From Lachnospiraceae bacterium (GTDB lineage Bacteria > Bacillota > Clostridia > Lachnospirales > Lachnospiraceae): 64,000 nt of DNA. Positions 1 to 15,241 of this stretch are shown one piece after another. Location of the stretch: positions 1 to 64,000 of the forward strand of contig JAJQBQ010000013.1 in the NCBI GenBank assembly GCA_021203205.1. The letters are read 5' to 3'. The stretch's first letter is position 1; every line of letters starts with the position of its first letter. A model generated the notes under the pieces. The model saw nothing but the letters and a program-made list of their open reading frames with translations. It was not told the DNA's origin and ran no database searches. The translations under genes and the position numbers were made by a program.

Positions 1-103
1 ATATTTACCATCGAGAGAAAAAATAAAATTTTCTGCTGTCAAATACAGTTTGAGATTTTCACCATTTTAAGGAAGGGGGAAGGAAAGGGATGAAATTTTC
101 TGC

Positions 104-132
104 TTGACATAAGACTCTGTTCGTAGTATAAA
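104..132 (+). promoter_or_regulatory. sigma-A promoter upstream of the ATP-grasp operon
   Basis: TTGACA at 104-109 and TATAAA at 127-132 are separated by 17 bases. This is a near-consensus vegetative promoter facing the ATP-grasp operon. The expected start of transcription (about 139) lies directly before a terminator-like hairpin. Bases 1-103 show nothing I can identify. Confidence 0.7.
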
Positions 133-143
133 AGCTGCAAGAC

Positions 144-187
144 AAGGGCGTTCACATATGTTTACATATGAAAATGCCCTTTTTTCG
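144..187 (+). terminator. intrinsic terminator or attenuator in operon leader
   Basis: AAGGGC and GCCCTT pair around an inner CATATG/CATATG palindrome, and a run of T follows. It lies a few bases after the predicted transcription start and about 135 bases before the first gene. It could therefore be an attenuator for the operon. Alternatively it ends transcription from a gene to the left of the window. Confidence 0.55.
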
Positions 188-322
188 CGCCTGCTCTGCA
201 TTTCGCCTGTCGTTTTATGCAATGCCTTGCCGGTAGGAAACCGGTTTTTTGCGTGCGACTGCGACCACCACAGAGCTTTGGGATAGATGTTTGTCCGGCG
301 CAAACGTCAGGAGGACAATTTT

Positions 323-1645
323 ATGGTTTTATTGGATTTATGCGACCATGCCGAGCAGATCAACCGGCTGCTGGCGCGCTATGGTGTGAAGTTCGGTATT
401 TATAAAAACGGAACCTTTAAGGAGCAGCTGTTCCCGTTTGACGCGATCCCTCGGGTGATCACGGCGGAGGAGTTTGATTACCTGGAAGCGGGGCTCGCGC
501 AGCGCGTGCGGGCGCTGAACCGGTTTTTGTACGATATTTATCATGAAAAGAAGATTATACGGGACGGTGTGGTGCCGGAGGAGTTTGTGTTTTCTTCCTC
601 CGGATATCTGAAGGAGTGCGAGGGCATCACGCCGCCGAAGGGCATTTACAGCCACATTTCCGGCATTGATCTGGTTCAGGCGAGGGATGGCGAGTGGTAT
701 GTGCTGGAAGATAACCTGCGCATCCCGTCGGGCGCATCCTACCCGTTGATCGCCAGGGAGCTGGAGCGCCGGGCCTGTCCGCAGGTGTTTCGGGATTACG
801 CCATCGCGGATAACCGGGACTACGCCGCGCTGTTAAAAGAGACCATGGACAGCGTCAATACCGGCGGCATCAATGTCATCATGACGCCGGGGCGCTACAA
901 TGCGGCATTTTTCGAGCACAGCTATCTGGCTGAGCGCACAAAATCAACCCTGGCCACAGCGAATGACCTGGTGGTGCGGGACGATGTTCTTTATTACAAG
1001 GCCTACGGCGACAAACTCGAGCGGGTGGGTACCCTGTACCGGCGCATTTCCGACGAGTATATTGACCCCATGTGTTTTAACGAGGAGTCTGTCATCGGCA
1101 TACCGCACCTGATGGAGGTGTACCGCAAGGGCAATCTGGGGCTGATGAACGCGCCGGGCAACGGCATCGCGGACGACAAGGGCATCTATTATTTCGTGCC
1201 GAAGATGGTGGAGTATTATCTTGGTGAAACTTCTATTTTACATAATGCGCCGACGTATCTGCCATTCTACGAGGCCGACAAAGCTTATGTGCTGAAGAAT
1301 TTCGACACGCTTGTGATCAAGGATGTGGCGGAGGCCGGCGGTTACGGTGTAGTGTTCGGCCGCGACCTGCACGGCGAGGAGAAGGAGCGCTTCATCCGTC
1401 TCATAGAGACGGAGCCCCGCCGGTTCATTGCGCAGGAGATCATCGACTTTATCGATCTGGACATCATGGACGGTTACGACCGCGTGCCCAGGAAAGCGGA
1501 TCTGCGCGCGTTTGTGCTGACTGCCGGCGAGACGGAGCACGTATGGAAGAGCGGACTCACCAGGTTCACGCGCCGGGCGGATTCCTTTGTGGTGAACTCG
1601 TCCCAGGGCGGCGGGTTTAAGGATACGTGGGTGCTGTCGCATTAA
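323..1645 (+). CDS. circularly permuted ATP-grasp family protein
   Basis: A 440-residue protein of the circularly permuted ATP-grasp type 2 family (formerly DUF404/DUF407). These proteins are predicted to form amide or peptide bonds through an acyl-phosphate, with substrate unknown. Supporting stretches are VLEDNLRIPSGASYP near residues 125-140 and LVIKDVAEAGGYGVVFG near 330-346, the kind of glycine-rich and acidic signatures expected at the nucleotide site. An in-frame ATG exists at 287, but AGGAGG at 309-314 lies 8 bases before the ATG at 323, which I chose. It heads a same-strand set with alpha-E, transglutaminase-like and two deacylase-like genes. The first three are a combination described for bacterial amidoligase systems (Iyer and co-workers). 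The Anbu-type proteasome-like partner seen elsewhere is not present here. Confidence 0.85.
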   Translation: MVLLDLCDHAEQINRLLARYGVKFGIYKNGTFKEQLFPFDAIPRVITAEEFDYLEAGLAQRVRALNRFLYDIYHEKKIIRDGVVPEEFVFSSSGYLKECEGITPPKGIYSHISGIDLVQARDGEWYVLEDNLRIPSGASYPLIARELERRACPQVFRDYAIADNRDYAALLKETMDSVNTGGINVIMTPGRYNAAFFEHSYLAERTKSTLATANDLVVRDDVLYYKAYGDKLERVGTLYRRISDEYIDPMCFNEESVIGIPHLMEVYRKGNLGLMNAPGNGIADDKGIYYFVPKMVEYYLGETSILHNAPTYLPFYEADKAYVLKNFDTLVIKDVAEAGGYGVVFGRDLHGEEKERFIRLIETEPRRFIAQEIIDFIDLDIMDGYDRVPRKADLRAFVLTAGETEHVWKSGLTRFTRRADSFVVNSSQGGGFKDTWVLSH

Positions 1646-1726
1646 GTGAGAGTTTTTCTGTGAAATCCTCCGTAATGAGAATTCGGAAAATATTAAAAAG
1701 AAATTTTGAAAATACGGAGAAGTCAT

Positions 1727-1786
1727 ATGGAAGAAACTTACGAAAAGTCTTTCGGTAATGATTTTGAAATGAGAAAAGAGGATTAA
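1727..1786 (+). CDS. possible 19-residue peptide before alpha-E gene
   Basis: A short reading frame (begins MEETYEKSFG) starts with ATG 1727 after a GGAGA element and stops 1 base before the alpha-E start codon. It could be a translational coupling leader or simply chance. There is no homology support and it is too short to judge by composition. Confidence 0.2.
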   Translation: MEETYEKSFGNDFEMRKED

Positions 1787-1787
1787 C

Positions 1788-2450
1788 ATGAGCACATTGA
1801 CCACAGAAAAAGCGATTGAATTATTCTGGCTCGGCCGCTACAGTGAGCGTGTTTACACGACCATAAGAGAATTTTTCACAGGATATGATACGATGATTGA
1901 CGAGAAGGCAGACTCCTACGATGCCTTCTGCCGCCGCATCAACATTCCAAATGTATACACCGGCAAGGAAGACTTTGTAAAGCGCTATCCCTTTGACGAG
2001 ACGCTGCCGGATTCCATCATCAGCAATCTTTCGCGCGCCTATGATAATGCCATCATCAACCGTGAGGAGATTAACAGCGAATCCCTCGCTTACATTCAGA
2101 TGGCGGTGGATCACATGAATCAGGCAGGCGATTCGAAGTCGCCGCTTCTGGATCTGCAGAATGTCATTGACGATATTCTTGCCTTCTGGGGCTGCTCCTA
2201 CGATTCCATGGAGAGCGATGTGGCCCGGGACATCATCATGACCGGGCGCAGGTTTGAGCGGCTCGACCTTTACCTGCGATTCGCGATGGATGAAGAGCAG
2301 ATTGAGCTGCAGTGCAGACGTATGCTGGCCCGGGCGAAGAATTCCGGGTTCAAACTGCGGGCGGACAAAATCAATGAGTGCATCGCCATGTACCGGCTGG
2401 GACCGCAGTACTACGGGAAGGCGGTGGAGTGCCTGGAGGCGTCCATTTGA
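1788..2450 (+). CDS. alpha-E domain protein
   Basis: This 220-residue, all-helical-looking protein begins STLTTEKAIELFWLGRYSERV, typical of the alpha-E family (formerly DUF403). Members accompany circularly permuted ATP-grasp proteins. Family proteins are usually nearer 300 residues, so this is a compact version. The LFWLGRYSER signature near residues 12-21 and a second helical repeat with GRRFERLDLYLRF near 153-165 are visible. An AGAGG element precedes the ATG. It lies between the ATP-grasp and transglutaminase-like genes, so it probably acts in the same complex or pathway. Its biochemical role is unknown; a scaffold or partner of the ligase is inference. Confidence 0.8.
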   Translation: MSTLTTEKAIELFWLGRYSERVYTTIREFFTGYDTMIDEKADSYDAFCRRINIPNVYTGKEDFVKRYPFDETLPDSIISNLSRAYDNAIINREEINSESLAYIQMAVDHMNQAGDSKSPLLDLQNVIDDILAFWGCSYDSMESDVARDIIMTGRRFERLDLYLRFAMDEEQIELQCRRMLARAKNSGFKLRADKINECIAMYRLGPQYYGKAVECLEASI

Positions 2451-2459
2451 TTATTTTTT

Positions 2460-3377
2460 ATGAAGAAGAAAAATTTTATATATGAGATGCGGCTGGATTT
2501 TGACGCGCCGATCTACGGGAGCGACTGGCACCTGATGTGTGTCCCCGCCTCGGATGACCGCCAGTATATCACGGATTTAAAAGTACGGATCCTCCCGGAG
2601 ACGCGGGTTTACCGTGACACGGACGGTTTCGGCAACCGGGTGATGTACGGGCACAACGAGGAGCCCCATAGCTCATTTTCCGTGCGGGTAGAGGGCACCG
2701 CCTACACGGGCATCCACGCCTATGAGGCCACCGGAAATTTCGCGGATACGGTGATTTTTCGAAATCCTTCCGCGCTGACAAAGCCGGGGGAGGAGCTAAA
2801 GCGTTATCTGAGTCAGTTCTTTTTCTGCAGGAAAGAAGGAAAGATCGAATCGGAAATAAAAACCGAACAGTCAGTGGATGAATCAAACAAATCAGGAGTG
2901 AAACTCCTGGGGAAAGATTCGCAGCAAATCCAAAGGTTGAAGTCAGAGAAGGCTTCAGATGAAAGAAATGCGTTTACGAACTATGACAGGGCGGTCGCCA
3001 TGATGGAGCAGCTGCACGCGGACATGGTTTACACCCCGGGCGCGACCACCATTGACACCACGGCGGAGGAGGCATTGAAGCTGCGGCGAGGTGTCTGTCA
3101 GGATTACGCCCACATATTAATCGCGCTCTGCCGCATGGAAAAGATCCCTGCCCGCTATGTGGTGGGTATGATGGAGGGCGAGGGCGCCAGCCACGCCTGG
3201 GTGGAGGTATTTTCGGACGGGCTCTGGTACGGTATCGACCCGACAAACTTAGGATTTGTGGTGGATGACTACGTAAAAATCTCCCACGGGCGGGATTACC
3301 GGGACTGCGTGGTAAATAAAGGAAAGTTTTACGGCGGCGCCAGGCAGAAGCAGACGGTCAGCGTGACGGTCACATGA
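2460..3377 (+). CDS. transglutaminase-like protease/transferase
   Basis: A 305-residue protein with an N-terminal beta-rich domain and a C-terminal transglutaminase-like domain. The catalytic triad is readable: Cys213 in RRGVCQDYAH, His245 in ASHAWVEVF and Asp260 in YGIDPTN. Such enzymes usually hydrolyse or transfer amide/peptide bonds. Together with the ATP-grasp and alpha-E neighbours this suggests a make-and-break amide modification pathway. The start at 2460 has no good ribosome binding site, so translation may be coupled to the alpha-E gene, which ends 9 bases before. Residues about 125-175 form a hydrophilic, lysine/glutamate/serine-rich insert that splits the protein between domains. 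It resembles inserts in other conserved genes of this window. Confidence 0.85.
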   Translation: MKKKNFIYEMRLDFDAPIYGSDWHLMCVPASDDRQYITDLKVRILPETRVYRDTDGFGNRVMYGHNEEPHSSFSVRVEGTAYTGIHAYEATGNFADTVIFRNPSALTKPGEELKRYLSQFFFCRKEGKIESEIKTEQSVDESNKSGVKLLGKDSQQIQRLKSEKASDERNAFTNYDRAVAMMEQLHADMVYTPGATTIDTTAEEALKLRRGVCQDYAHILIALCRMEKIPARYVVGMMEGEGASHAWVEVFSDGLWYGIDPTNLGFVVDDYVKISHGRDYRDCVVNKGKFYGGARQKQTVSVTVT

Positions 3378-3540
3378 GAAAGACAGAAATCATGTGATTT
3401 CTGTCTTTCTCAGCGAGATTTGCGCATTCGCGCAAACTCGGATGAGTAAAAGAAAATCCTGTAATTTTGACATCACGCTGGCAAAAACCAAAATTCGTGG
3501 TGTCAATCAGGCAAATGGAGTATGGAGGAGTAGGGCAGAA

Positions 3541-4524
3541 ATGATAGTTAAGGTAACCTCAGTAGATTTGCCGGTGGACGAGAAACTGATGATCCGCAAG
3601 CAACGGATTCTTCCGGCAGATTATATGGAAGAAACAGGAAAAAGCGAGGCATGCGCGAGCCCGAATGTTCCGGGCCTGAAGCGCATCAGCGTTGTGACGG
3701 GAACCCACGGCGACGAGCTGGAAGGACAGTATGTGTGCTTCGAACTGCAGCGGCGCGTGCGTGAGGAGATCGGCCGCTTAAAAGGCATCGTGGATGTGTA
3801 CCCGGCTCTGAATCCGCTGGGCATCGATTCCATTACCCGCGGTATACCGGGTTTTGATCTGGATATGAACCGAATTTTCCCGGGTCGCGAGGACGGCACC
3901 ATGGCCGAATACACGGCCAGAGGCATCGTCAATGATTTGACAGGTTCGGATGTGGTGCTGGATATCCATGCCAGTAACATCTTTTTAAAGGAAATGCCGC
4001 AGGTGCGCATCAACGTGAACACGAAAGACACACTGGTGCCGCTGGCGAAATATCTGAATACGGACTTTATCTGGGTGCATCCGGCCGCCACCGTGCTTGA
4101 GGCGACGCTGGCCCACTCTCTTAACTCTGTCGGCACTCCGACGCTGGTGGTGGAGATGGGCGTGGGCATGCGCGTGACGAAGGAGTACACGAAGCAGCTG
4201 ACAGACGGCATTTTCTGCCTGATGAAACACCTTGGCATCTGGGACGGCGACGTCATCACGCCCAGAAAACCGTATATTTCCCGCAACGACAACCAGATTC
4301 ATTTCTTAAATGCGACCGGATCCGGCATCTTTGTGCCGTCGGTAGATCACTGTACGAAAACTTTTGTGGGGGATGAAATCGGCCGGATCGTGAATCCGCT
4401 GGATGGCAGTGTGGTGGACACGGTGCTGTCGCCCTGCAACGGGATCGTGTTTACGCTGCGGGAGTACCCGGTGGTGGATGAGGGGTCGCTGATTGCGCGG
4501 TTATATGAAATCAAAAATTCCTGA
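3541..4524 (+). CDS. aspartoacylase/succinylglutamate desuccinylase-like metalloenzyme
   Basis: A 327-residue zinc hydrolase of the AstE/AspA (M14-related) family, which removes acyl groups from amino acids or cuts small amides. The metal site is intact: His56 and Glu59 in GTHGDELEGQ and His143 in LDIHAS. A candidate catalytic Glu205 lies in VVEMGVG. A longer frame opens with GTG at 3394, but GGAGGAG at 3524-3530 points to the ATG at 3541. The C-terminal ~80 residues look like the beta-barrel domain seen in family members. It is followed by a diverged paralogue that lacks these residues. The natural substrate cannot be read from sequence; a product of the upstream ligase is an inference. Confidence 0.85.
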   Translation: MIVKVTSVDLPVDEKLMIRKQRILPADYMEETGKSEACASPNVPGLKRISVVTGTHGDELEGQYVCFELQRRVREEIGRLKGIVDVYPALNPLGIDSITRGIPGFDLDMNRIFPGREDGTMAEYTARGIVNDLTGSDVVLDIHASNIFLKEMPQVRINVNTKDTLVPLAKYLNTDFIWVHPAATVLEATLAHSLNSVGTPTLVVEMGVGMRVTKEYTKQLTDGIFCLMKHLGIWDGDVITPRKPYISRNDNQIHFLNATGSGIFVPSVDHCTKTFVGDEIGRIVNPLDGSVVDTVLSPCNGIVFTLREYPVVDEGSLIARLYEIKNS

Positions 4525-4579
4525 CATGTATGACATGTAATCAGAATGAATCCGGAAAGTATGAAATCAGGACAGAAAA

Positions 4580-5521
4580 ATGAAAGAGAAAAATATATTT
4601 ACCTTAACCAGCGCGTACCGGGATGATTTCCGCGTGCGCGGCTACGAATTTGGCAGCGGCGAGAAGTCTGCCTGCATCGTGGGGAGCTTCCGGGGCAATG
4701 AAATCCAGCAGATGTTCTGCTGCTCGCAGCTTGTCTCACGTTTAAAAAAGCTGGAGGAAGAGGGGAGAATCGAGGAAAACCGTTCGATTCTCGTTATCCC
4801 CTGCGCAAACAACTACTCCATGAACATCGAAAAGCGGTTCTGGGGAACCGACAACACGGACATTAACCGCATGTTTCCCGGCTATAACCTGGGCGAGACG
4901 ACGCAGCGGATCGCGGATGCCGTGTTTAAAGCCGTGCAGGATTACGAGCACGGTATTCAGTTCGCCAGCTTTTACATTCCGGGCAATTTCATGCCCCATG
5001 TGCGTATGATGAAGACCGGCTACGAAAACACGGATCTGGCACAGGAATTCGGTCTGCCCTATATCGTGCTGCGCATGCCCATGAAATATGACTCTACGAC
5101 TCTTAACTACAACTGGCAGATCTGGGAGACGAACGCGTTTTCCGTCTACACGAACCACACGGGCAGCATCGATACGGACAGTATGGAGCAGGTGGTGCAG
5201 GCTGTGCTGCGGTTTCTGGAAGCGCGGGGGATCATCCGCTTTTCCGGAAGCGGCATGGATACGGAAGAAGCAGTGCCGTCCACGCTGGTCTCATCCGGCG
5301 ATCTGATTCCGGTGCTCTCCCATGAAGCCGGCATCTTTTATCCGTACGCCGGCGTGAACCAGAAAGTAAGCTGCGGTGAAAAAATGGCCTGTATTCTGGA
5401 TCCTTATGACAGCTCCGTGAAGGAGGAGATCGCGGCACCTTTTGACGGCACGGTTTTCTTCCGGCAGAATAAAGCTCTGGCGCAGTCGAACTCGGTGCTG
5501 TTTCGGGTGATTCGAGGGTGA
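4580..5521 (+). CDS. degenerate aspartoacylase/desuccinylase-like paralogue
   Basis: A 313-residue paralogue of the preceding gene. It keeps the family fold signatures (NRMFPGYN, MPHVRMM, C-terminal barrel with FDGTVFFRQN). The metal site is altered: the HGDE motif is SFRGNE here (His to Arg38, Glu41 kept), the second ligand position reads QFAS (His to Ala129 by alignment), and the catalytic Glu of VVEMG has no equivalent. It is therefore probably not a zinc hydrolase of the usual type. It may be a regulatory or substrate-binding partner of the active paralogue. The two are encoded 55 bases apart, which fits a heteromer; that is inference. Confidence 0.75.
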   Translation: MKEKNIFTLTSAYRDDFRVRGYEFGSGEKSACIVGSFRGNEIQQMFCCSQLVSRLKKLEEEGRIEENRSILVIPCANNYSMNIEKRFWGTDNTDINRMFPGYNLGETTQRIADAVFKAVQDYEHGIQFASFYIPGNFMPHVRMMKTGYENTDLAQEFGLPYIVLRMPMKYDSTTLNYNWQIWETNAFSVYTNHTGSIDTDSMEQVVQAVLRFLEARGIIRFSGSGMDTEEAVPSTLVSSGDLIPVLSHEAGIFYPYAGVNQKVSCGEKMACILDPYDSSVKEEIAAPFDGTVFFRQNKALAQSNSVLFRVIRG

Positions 5522-5552
5522 TGAAAATGAGCGAATTGCAAGTGGTTTTCGT

Positions 5553-5602
5553 AACATCCATGGAACGGAAGAGAAATAACATCCATGGAACGGAAGAGAA
5601 AT
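5553..5602 (+). repeat. perfect 25-base tandem duplication against a -35 box
   Basis: The unit beginning AACATCCATGGAACGGAAGA occurs twice without mismatch (5553-5577, 5578-5602). It ends three bases before the TTGACG -35 box at 5606. It may be a recent duplication or paired regulator sites. Confidence 0.85.
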
Positions 5603-5605
5603 AAC

Positions 5606-5634
5606 TTGACGATTTTACGGAAGGATGATATAAA
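5606..5634 (+). promoter_or_regulatory. sigma-A promoter of 48-residue protein gene
   Basis: TTGACG at 5606-5611 and TATAAA at 5629-5634 have a 17-base spacer. They precede the small gene at 5688. Confidence 0.65.
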
Positions 5635-5687
5635 TAAAATAACAGCTTGTACATCAACGATTCCGTAAATCGAAGGAGGTGTTTTCC

Positions 5688-5834
5688 ATGTCTGAAAAAG
5701 AAATGCAGGTAATTAAAATGTCCACACTCTATGAATTACGGTTGATCATCTCACAGGGTGAAAAGGGAGATTATACCCGTCAGGAAATTTTAGAGTTACT
5801 GGATAAAATCGCAACAGCAAAAGATCAGGAGTAA
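5688..5834 (+). CDS. small protein of unknown function (48 residues)
   Basis: The frame starts with ATG 5688 after a full AAGGAGGT at 5673-5680, 7 bases away. It has its own promoter and is closed by a strong hairpin at 5851, so it is very probably expressed. The protein is acidic and helical with no membrane segment: it begins MSEKEMQVIKMSTLYELRLI and contains GDYTRQEILELLDKI. I do not recognise the family. The transcription unit is independent of both the deacylase operon and groESL. Confidence 0.65.
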   Translation: MSEKEMQVIKMSTLYELRLIISQGEKGDYTRQEILELLDKIATAKDQE

Positions 5835-5850
5835 AGTTATTTTAGAATCT

Positions 5851-5886
5851 TTACCGGGGAGTGAAAAAGCTCCCCGGTAATTTAAA
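5851..5886 (+). terminator. intrinsic terminator
   Basis: A perfect 11-bp stem, TTACCGGGGAG (5851-5861) with CTCCCCGGTAA (5870-5880), has an 8-base loop and TTTAAAA after it. It closes the 48-residue protein gene. Confidence 0.7.
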
Positions 5887-5914
5887 AACTGAAACTGTGA
5901 GTTGCAAAAGTGCG

Positions 5915-5941
5915 TTAGCACTACTCAAAACAGAGTGATAA
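5915..5941 (+). promoter_or_regulatory. CIRCE operator (HrcA site) of groESL
   Basis: TTAGCACTA, 9 bases, then GAGTGATAA matches the CIRCE inverted repeat (TTAGCACTC-N9-GAGTGCTAA) with one change in each arm and the exact 9-base spacing. HrcA repression of groESL through CIRCE is established in Firmicutes. The site lies about 190 bases before groES. Confidence 0.85.
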
Positions 5942-5986
5942 TAACAAAATTCATAAAAAGTTTAGAGTTTTTCACCCTTTCTTCCC

Positions 5987-6014
5987 TTGAAATTTTCCGC
6001 AACATGGTTATAAT
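5987..6014 (+). promoter_or_regulatory. candidate groESL promoter
   Basis: TTGAAA (5987-5992), 16 bases, TATAAT (6009-6014). It lies 45 bases after CIRCE, farther than usual, so the HrcA-controlled start might be another, weaker promoter nearer the operator. Confidence 0.6.
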
Positions 6015-6059
6015 AGCGTTTCGAACCTGGAAATGAAATCCAGTCCGAAACGCTTTTTT
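6015..6059 (+). terminator. terminator-like hairpin between promoter and groES
   Basis: AGCGTTTCG (6015-6023) pairs with CGAAACGCT (6046-6054), followed by six T. It overlaps the predicted transcription start of the TATAAT promoter. It could attenuate read-through from upstream into groES. Confidence 0.5.
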
Positions 6060-6133
6060 ATTTGAAGGGCGCAAATGGACGGGAATTCTTCCGGGTTCGG
6101 ATATGATTTCGAAATGAAGGAGGATAAATTACC

Positions 6134-6421
6134 ATGAAGTTAGTTCCACTTAGCGACAGAGTTGTGTTGAAGCAGATGGCCGCGGAAGAGACCACGAAGT
6201 CCGGCATCGTGCTGCCGGGCAAGGAAAAGGAGAAACCGCAGCAGGCTGAGGTGATCGCGGTTGGCCCGGGCGGAAACGTTGACGGCAAGGAAGTTGTCAT
6301 GACCGTGAAGGTTGGCGACAAGGTGATCTATTCGAAGTACGCAGGCACCGAAGTGAAGCTGGATGATGAGGAGTACATCATCGTAAAGCAGAGCGACATT
6401 CTCGCGACAGTTGCGGAGTAA
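6134..6421 (+). CDS. groES: co-chaperonin GroES
   Basis: The 95-residue Hsp10 co-chaperonin forms the lid of the GroEL folding chamber. The sequence is full length: it begins MKLVPLSDRVVLKQMAAEE, the mobile loop TTKSGIVLPGKEKEK is at about 20-34, and the end is EEYIIVKQSDILATV. An AAGGAGG element lies just before the ATG. groEL follows after about 100 bases and the pair shares the CIRCE operator upstream, so heat-shock control by HrcA is expected. Confidence 0.97.
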   Translation: MKLVPLSDRVVLKQMAAEETTKSGIVLPGKEKEKPQQAEVIAVGPGGNVDGKEVVMTVKVGDKVIYSKYAGTEVKLDDEEYIIVKQSDILATVAE

Positions 6422-8143
<1,722 letters not shown>

Positions 8144-8191
8144 TCGTGCAAACGGAAAACGAAGTTTAAAGCTATCTGAAATTTGAAGGAA

Positions 8192-8229
8192 GGGCATGGC
8201 GCCAAATATCAGGCGCCGTGCCCCTTTTT
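8192..8229 (+). terminator. groESL terminator
   Basis: GGGCATGGCGCC (8192-8203) pairs with GGCGCCGTGCCC (8212-8223) with one wobble, followed by a T5 run. Confidence 0.85.
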
Positions 8230-8452
8230 GAAGTCAGATCTTATGGTACTGGTGCCAAATTATCAGAAATAATTTCAACAAATCAAAATTCGTTTCTGCG
8301 AGAAATATCGGGTTGTACACTGCTTTTCCCCAAATGAGAACTCGCTGCTTTGCAGGAGACTTTTAGAGAAAACTGTTAACGGCTACTCACGCGAGTCAAA
8401 GGATAGCTGCCAAAAGTCCCCGGAAAAAAACAAGAGAAATCTCATTTCATCC

Positions 8453-8481
8453 TTGACTAATGCCTTTTTATCGAGTAGAAT
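8453..8481 (+). promoter_or_regulatory. sigma-A promoter of membrane protein gene at 8555
   Basis: TTGACT (8453-8458), 17 bases, TAGAAT (8476-8481). The remaining gap from 8230 to 8450 shows nothing else I can assign. Confidence 0.65.
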
Positions 8482-8554
8482 TAATCAAATATGGAAAAAG
8501 CAATTATACTTATTGGTATATTTTCTATATTGACATGGAGGTGGCAGCTGCAAC

Positions 8555-9094
8555 ATGGCAATGGAAGACAAATTTTATGAAACTATTCTGAAAAGAAAAA
8601 CCGGGACGGCGGAATACGTGGTTCGCATCGCCTGCATCGTCGGATGCCTGCTTTTGTTGAACCTGGTCTGGGTGATGGGCGATTACTTCATGTATGTGCT
8701 GGTGATCGAGTTCTTTGCGATTTACGGCACAGTCTATGTGTTTCGCAATACCAGCGTGGAATATGAATATTCCTACCTGAACGGTTCTTTCGATGTAGAC
8801 CGGATCATGGGAAAAAACAGGCGCAAGCCGGAGTTCTCTTTTGAAATGAAAAATGTGGAACTCGTTGCGCATGAAGATTCCCCGCGCATCGACCGCTACA
8901 TAAATAATCCTTCTTTTAAAATAAAGGATCTTTCCAGCGGCTACTATGCGGAGAACCGTTACCTGGTAGTGTTTGCCACGAGACCGGAGGGCGGACCGTC
9001 GGCGGTTCTGATTGAGGCGCCGGACGAGCTGCTTGCCATGCTAAAGCATGACGCACCCTCGAAAGTATATGCAAAGGACATGCTGCAGGGCTGA
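8555..9094 (+). CDS. small membrane protein of unknown function
   Basis: A 179-residue protein with a short cytosolic N-terminus and two adjacent membrane segments at about residues 21-40 and 46-63. A soluble C-terminal part follows, containing EYEYSYLNGSFDVDRIMGK. This layout matches an uncharacterised family that I believe is common in Lachnospiraceae (possibly DUF6106), but I cannot confirm the family number. The GGAGGTGG element is 13 or more bases before ATG 8555, so the second ATG at 8561 is an alternative start. It is a single gene with its own promoter between groESL and guaB. Confidence 0.7.
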   Translation: MAMEDKFYETILKRKTGTAEYVVRIACIVGCLLLLNLVWVMGDYFMYVLVIEFFAIYGTVYVFRNTSVEYEYSYLNGSFDVDRIMGKNRRKPEFSFEMKNVELVAHEDSPRIDRYINNPSFKIKDLSSGYYAENRYLVVFATRPEGGPSAVLIEAPDELLAMLKHDAPSKVYAKDMLQG

Positions 9095-9206
9095 CTTTTG
9101 TCAAAACGGATTCAGACAGGGGATATTTTTAACAGATGCGGTATGCAGCGCTTCATTGCTTACGTGCAGCGATGACGTTTCAGAATAAAAAACGGGACAG
9201 ATAGCA

Positions 9207-9234
9207 GACGCAGGATTTCTTGCGTTTTCTATAT
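9207..9234 (+). terminator. weak terminator-like hairpin before guaB
   Basis: ACGCA and TGCGT enclose GGATTTCT, followed by TTTCT. The stem is short, so confidence is low. Confidence 0.3.
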
Positions 9235-9295
9235 ATGTGTACAAATGCTACCGGATCTTTGCGGTCCGCAACAAAGTAAGGAAGAATAAGTATAG

Positions 9296-14980
<5,685 letters not shown>

Positions 14981-15241
14981 TTCAGAAAGCTTTATGATAC
15001 TGTCAATTATTTCAAAAGATTTTGAAATTTTTGGATAACTGACTTAAAAAGAGACGATTTGATGAAGGGTAAGGGAGTCACAGAATCGGTTTTATAATCG
15101 GCTCTGCGGCTCCGTGCCTTTATTATGTATGAATGTGTGCGAATACAGTGGAACTCATATTCCTGCGGATTAACCTCAGAAGCACGGAAAAATCCGTGAG
15201 GCAATTTCAAAAGCCGAAGCAAGAAAGGACGGTATTTTTAT

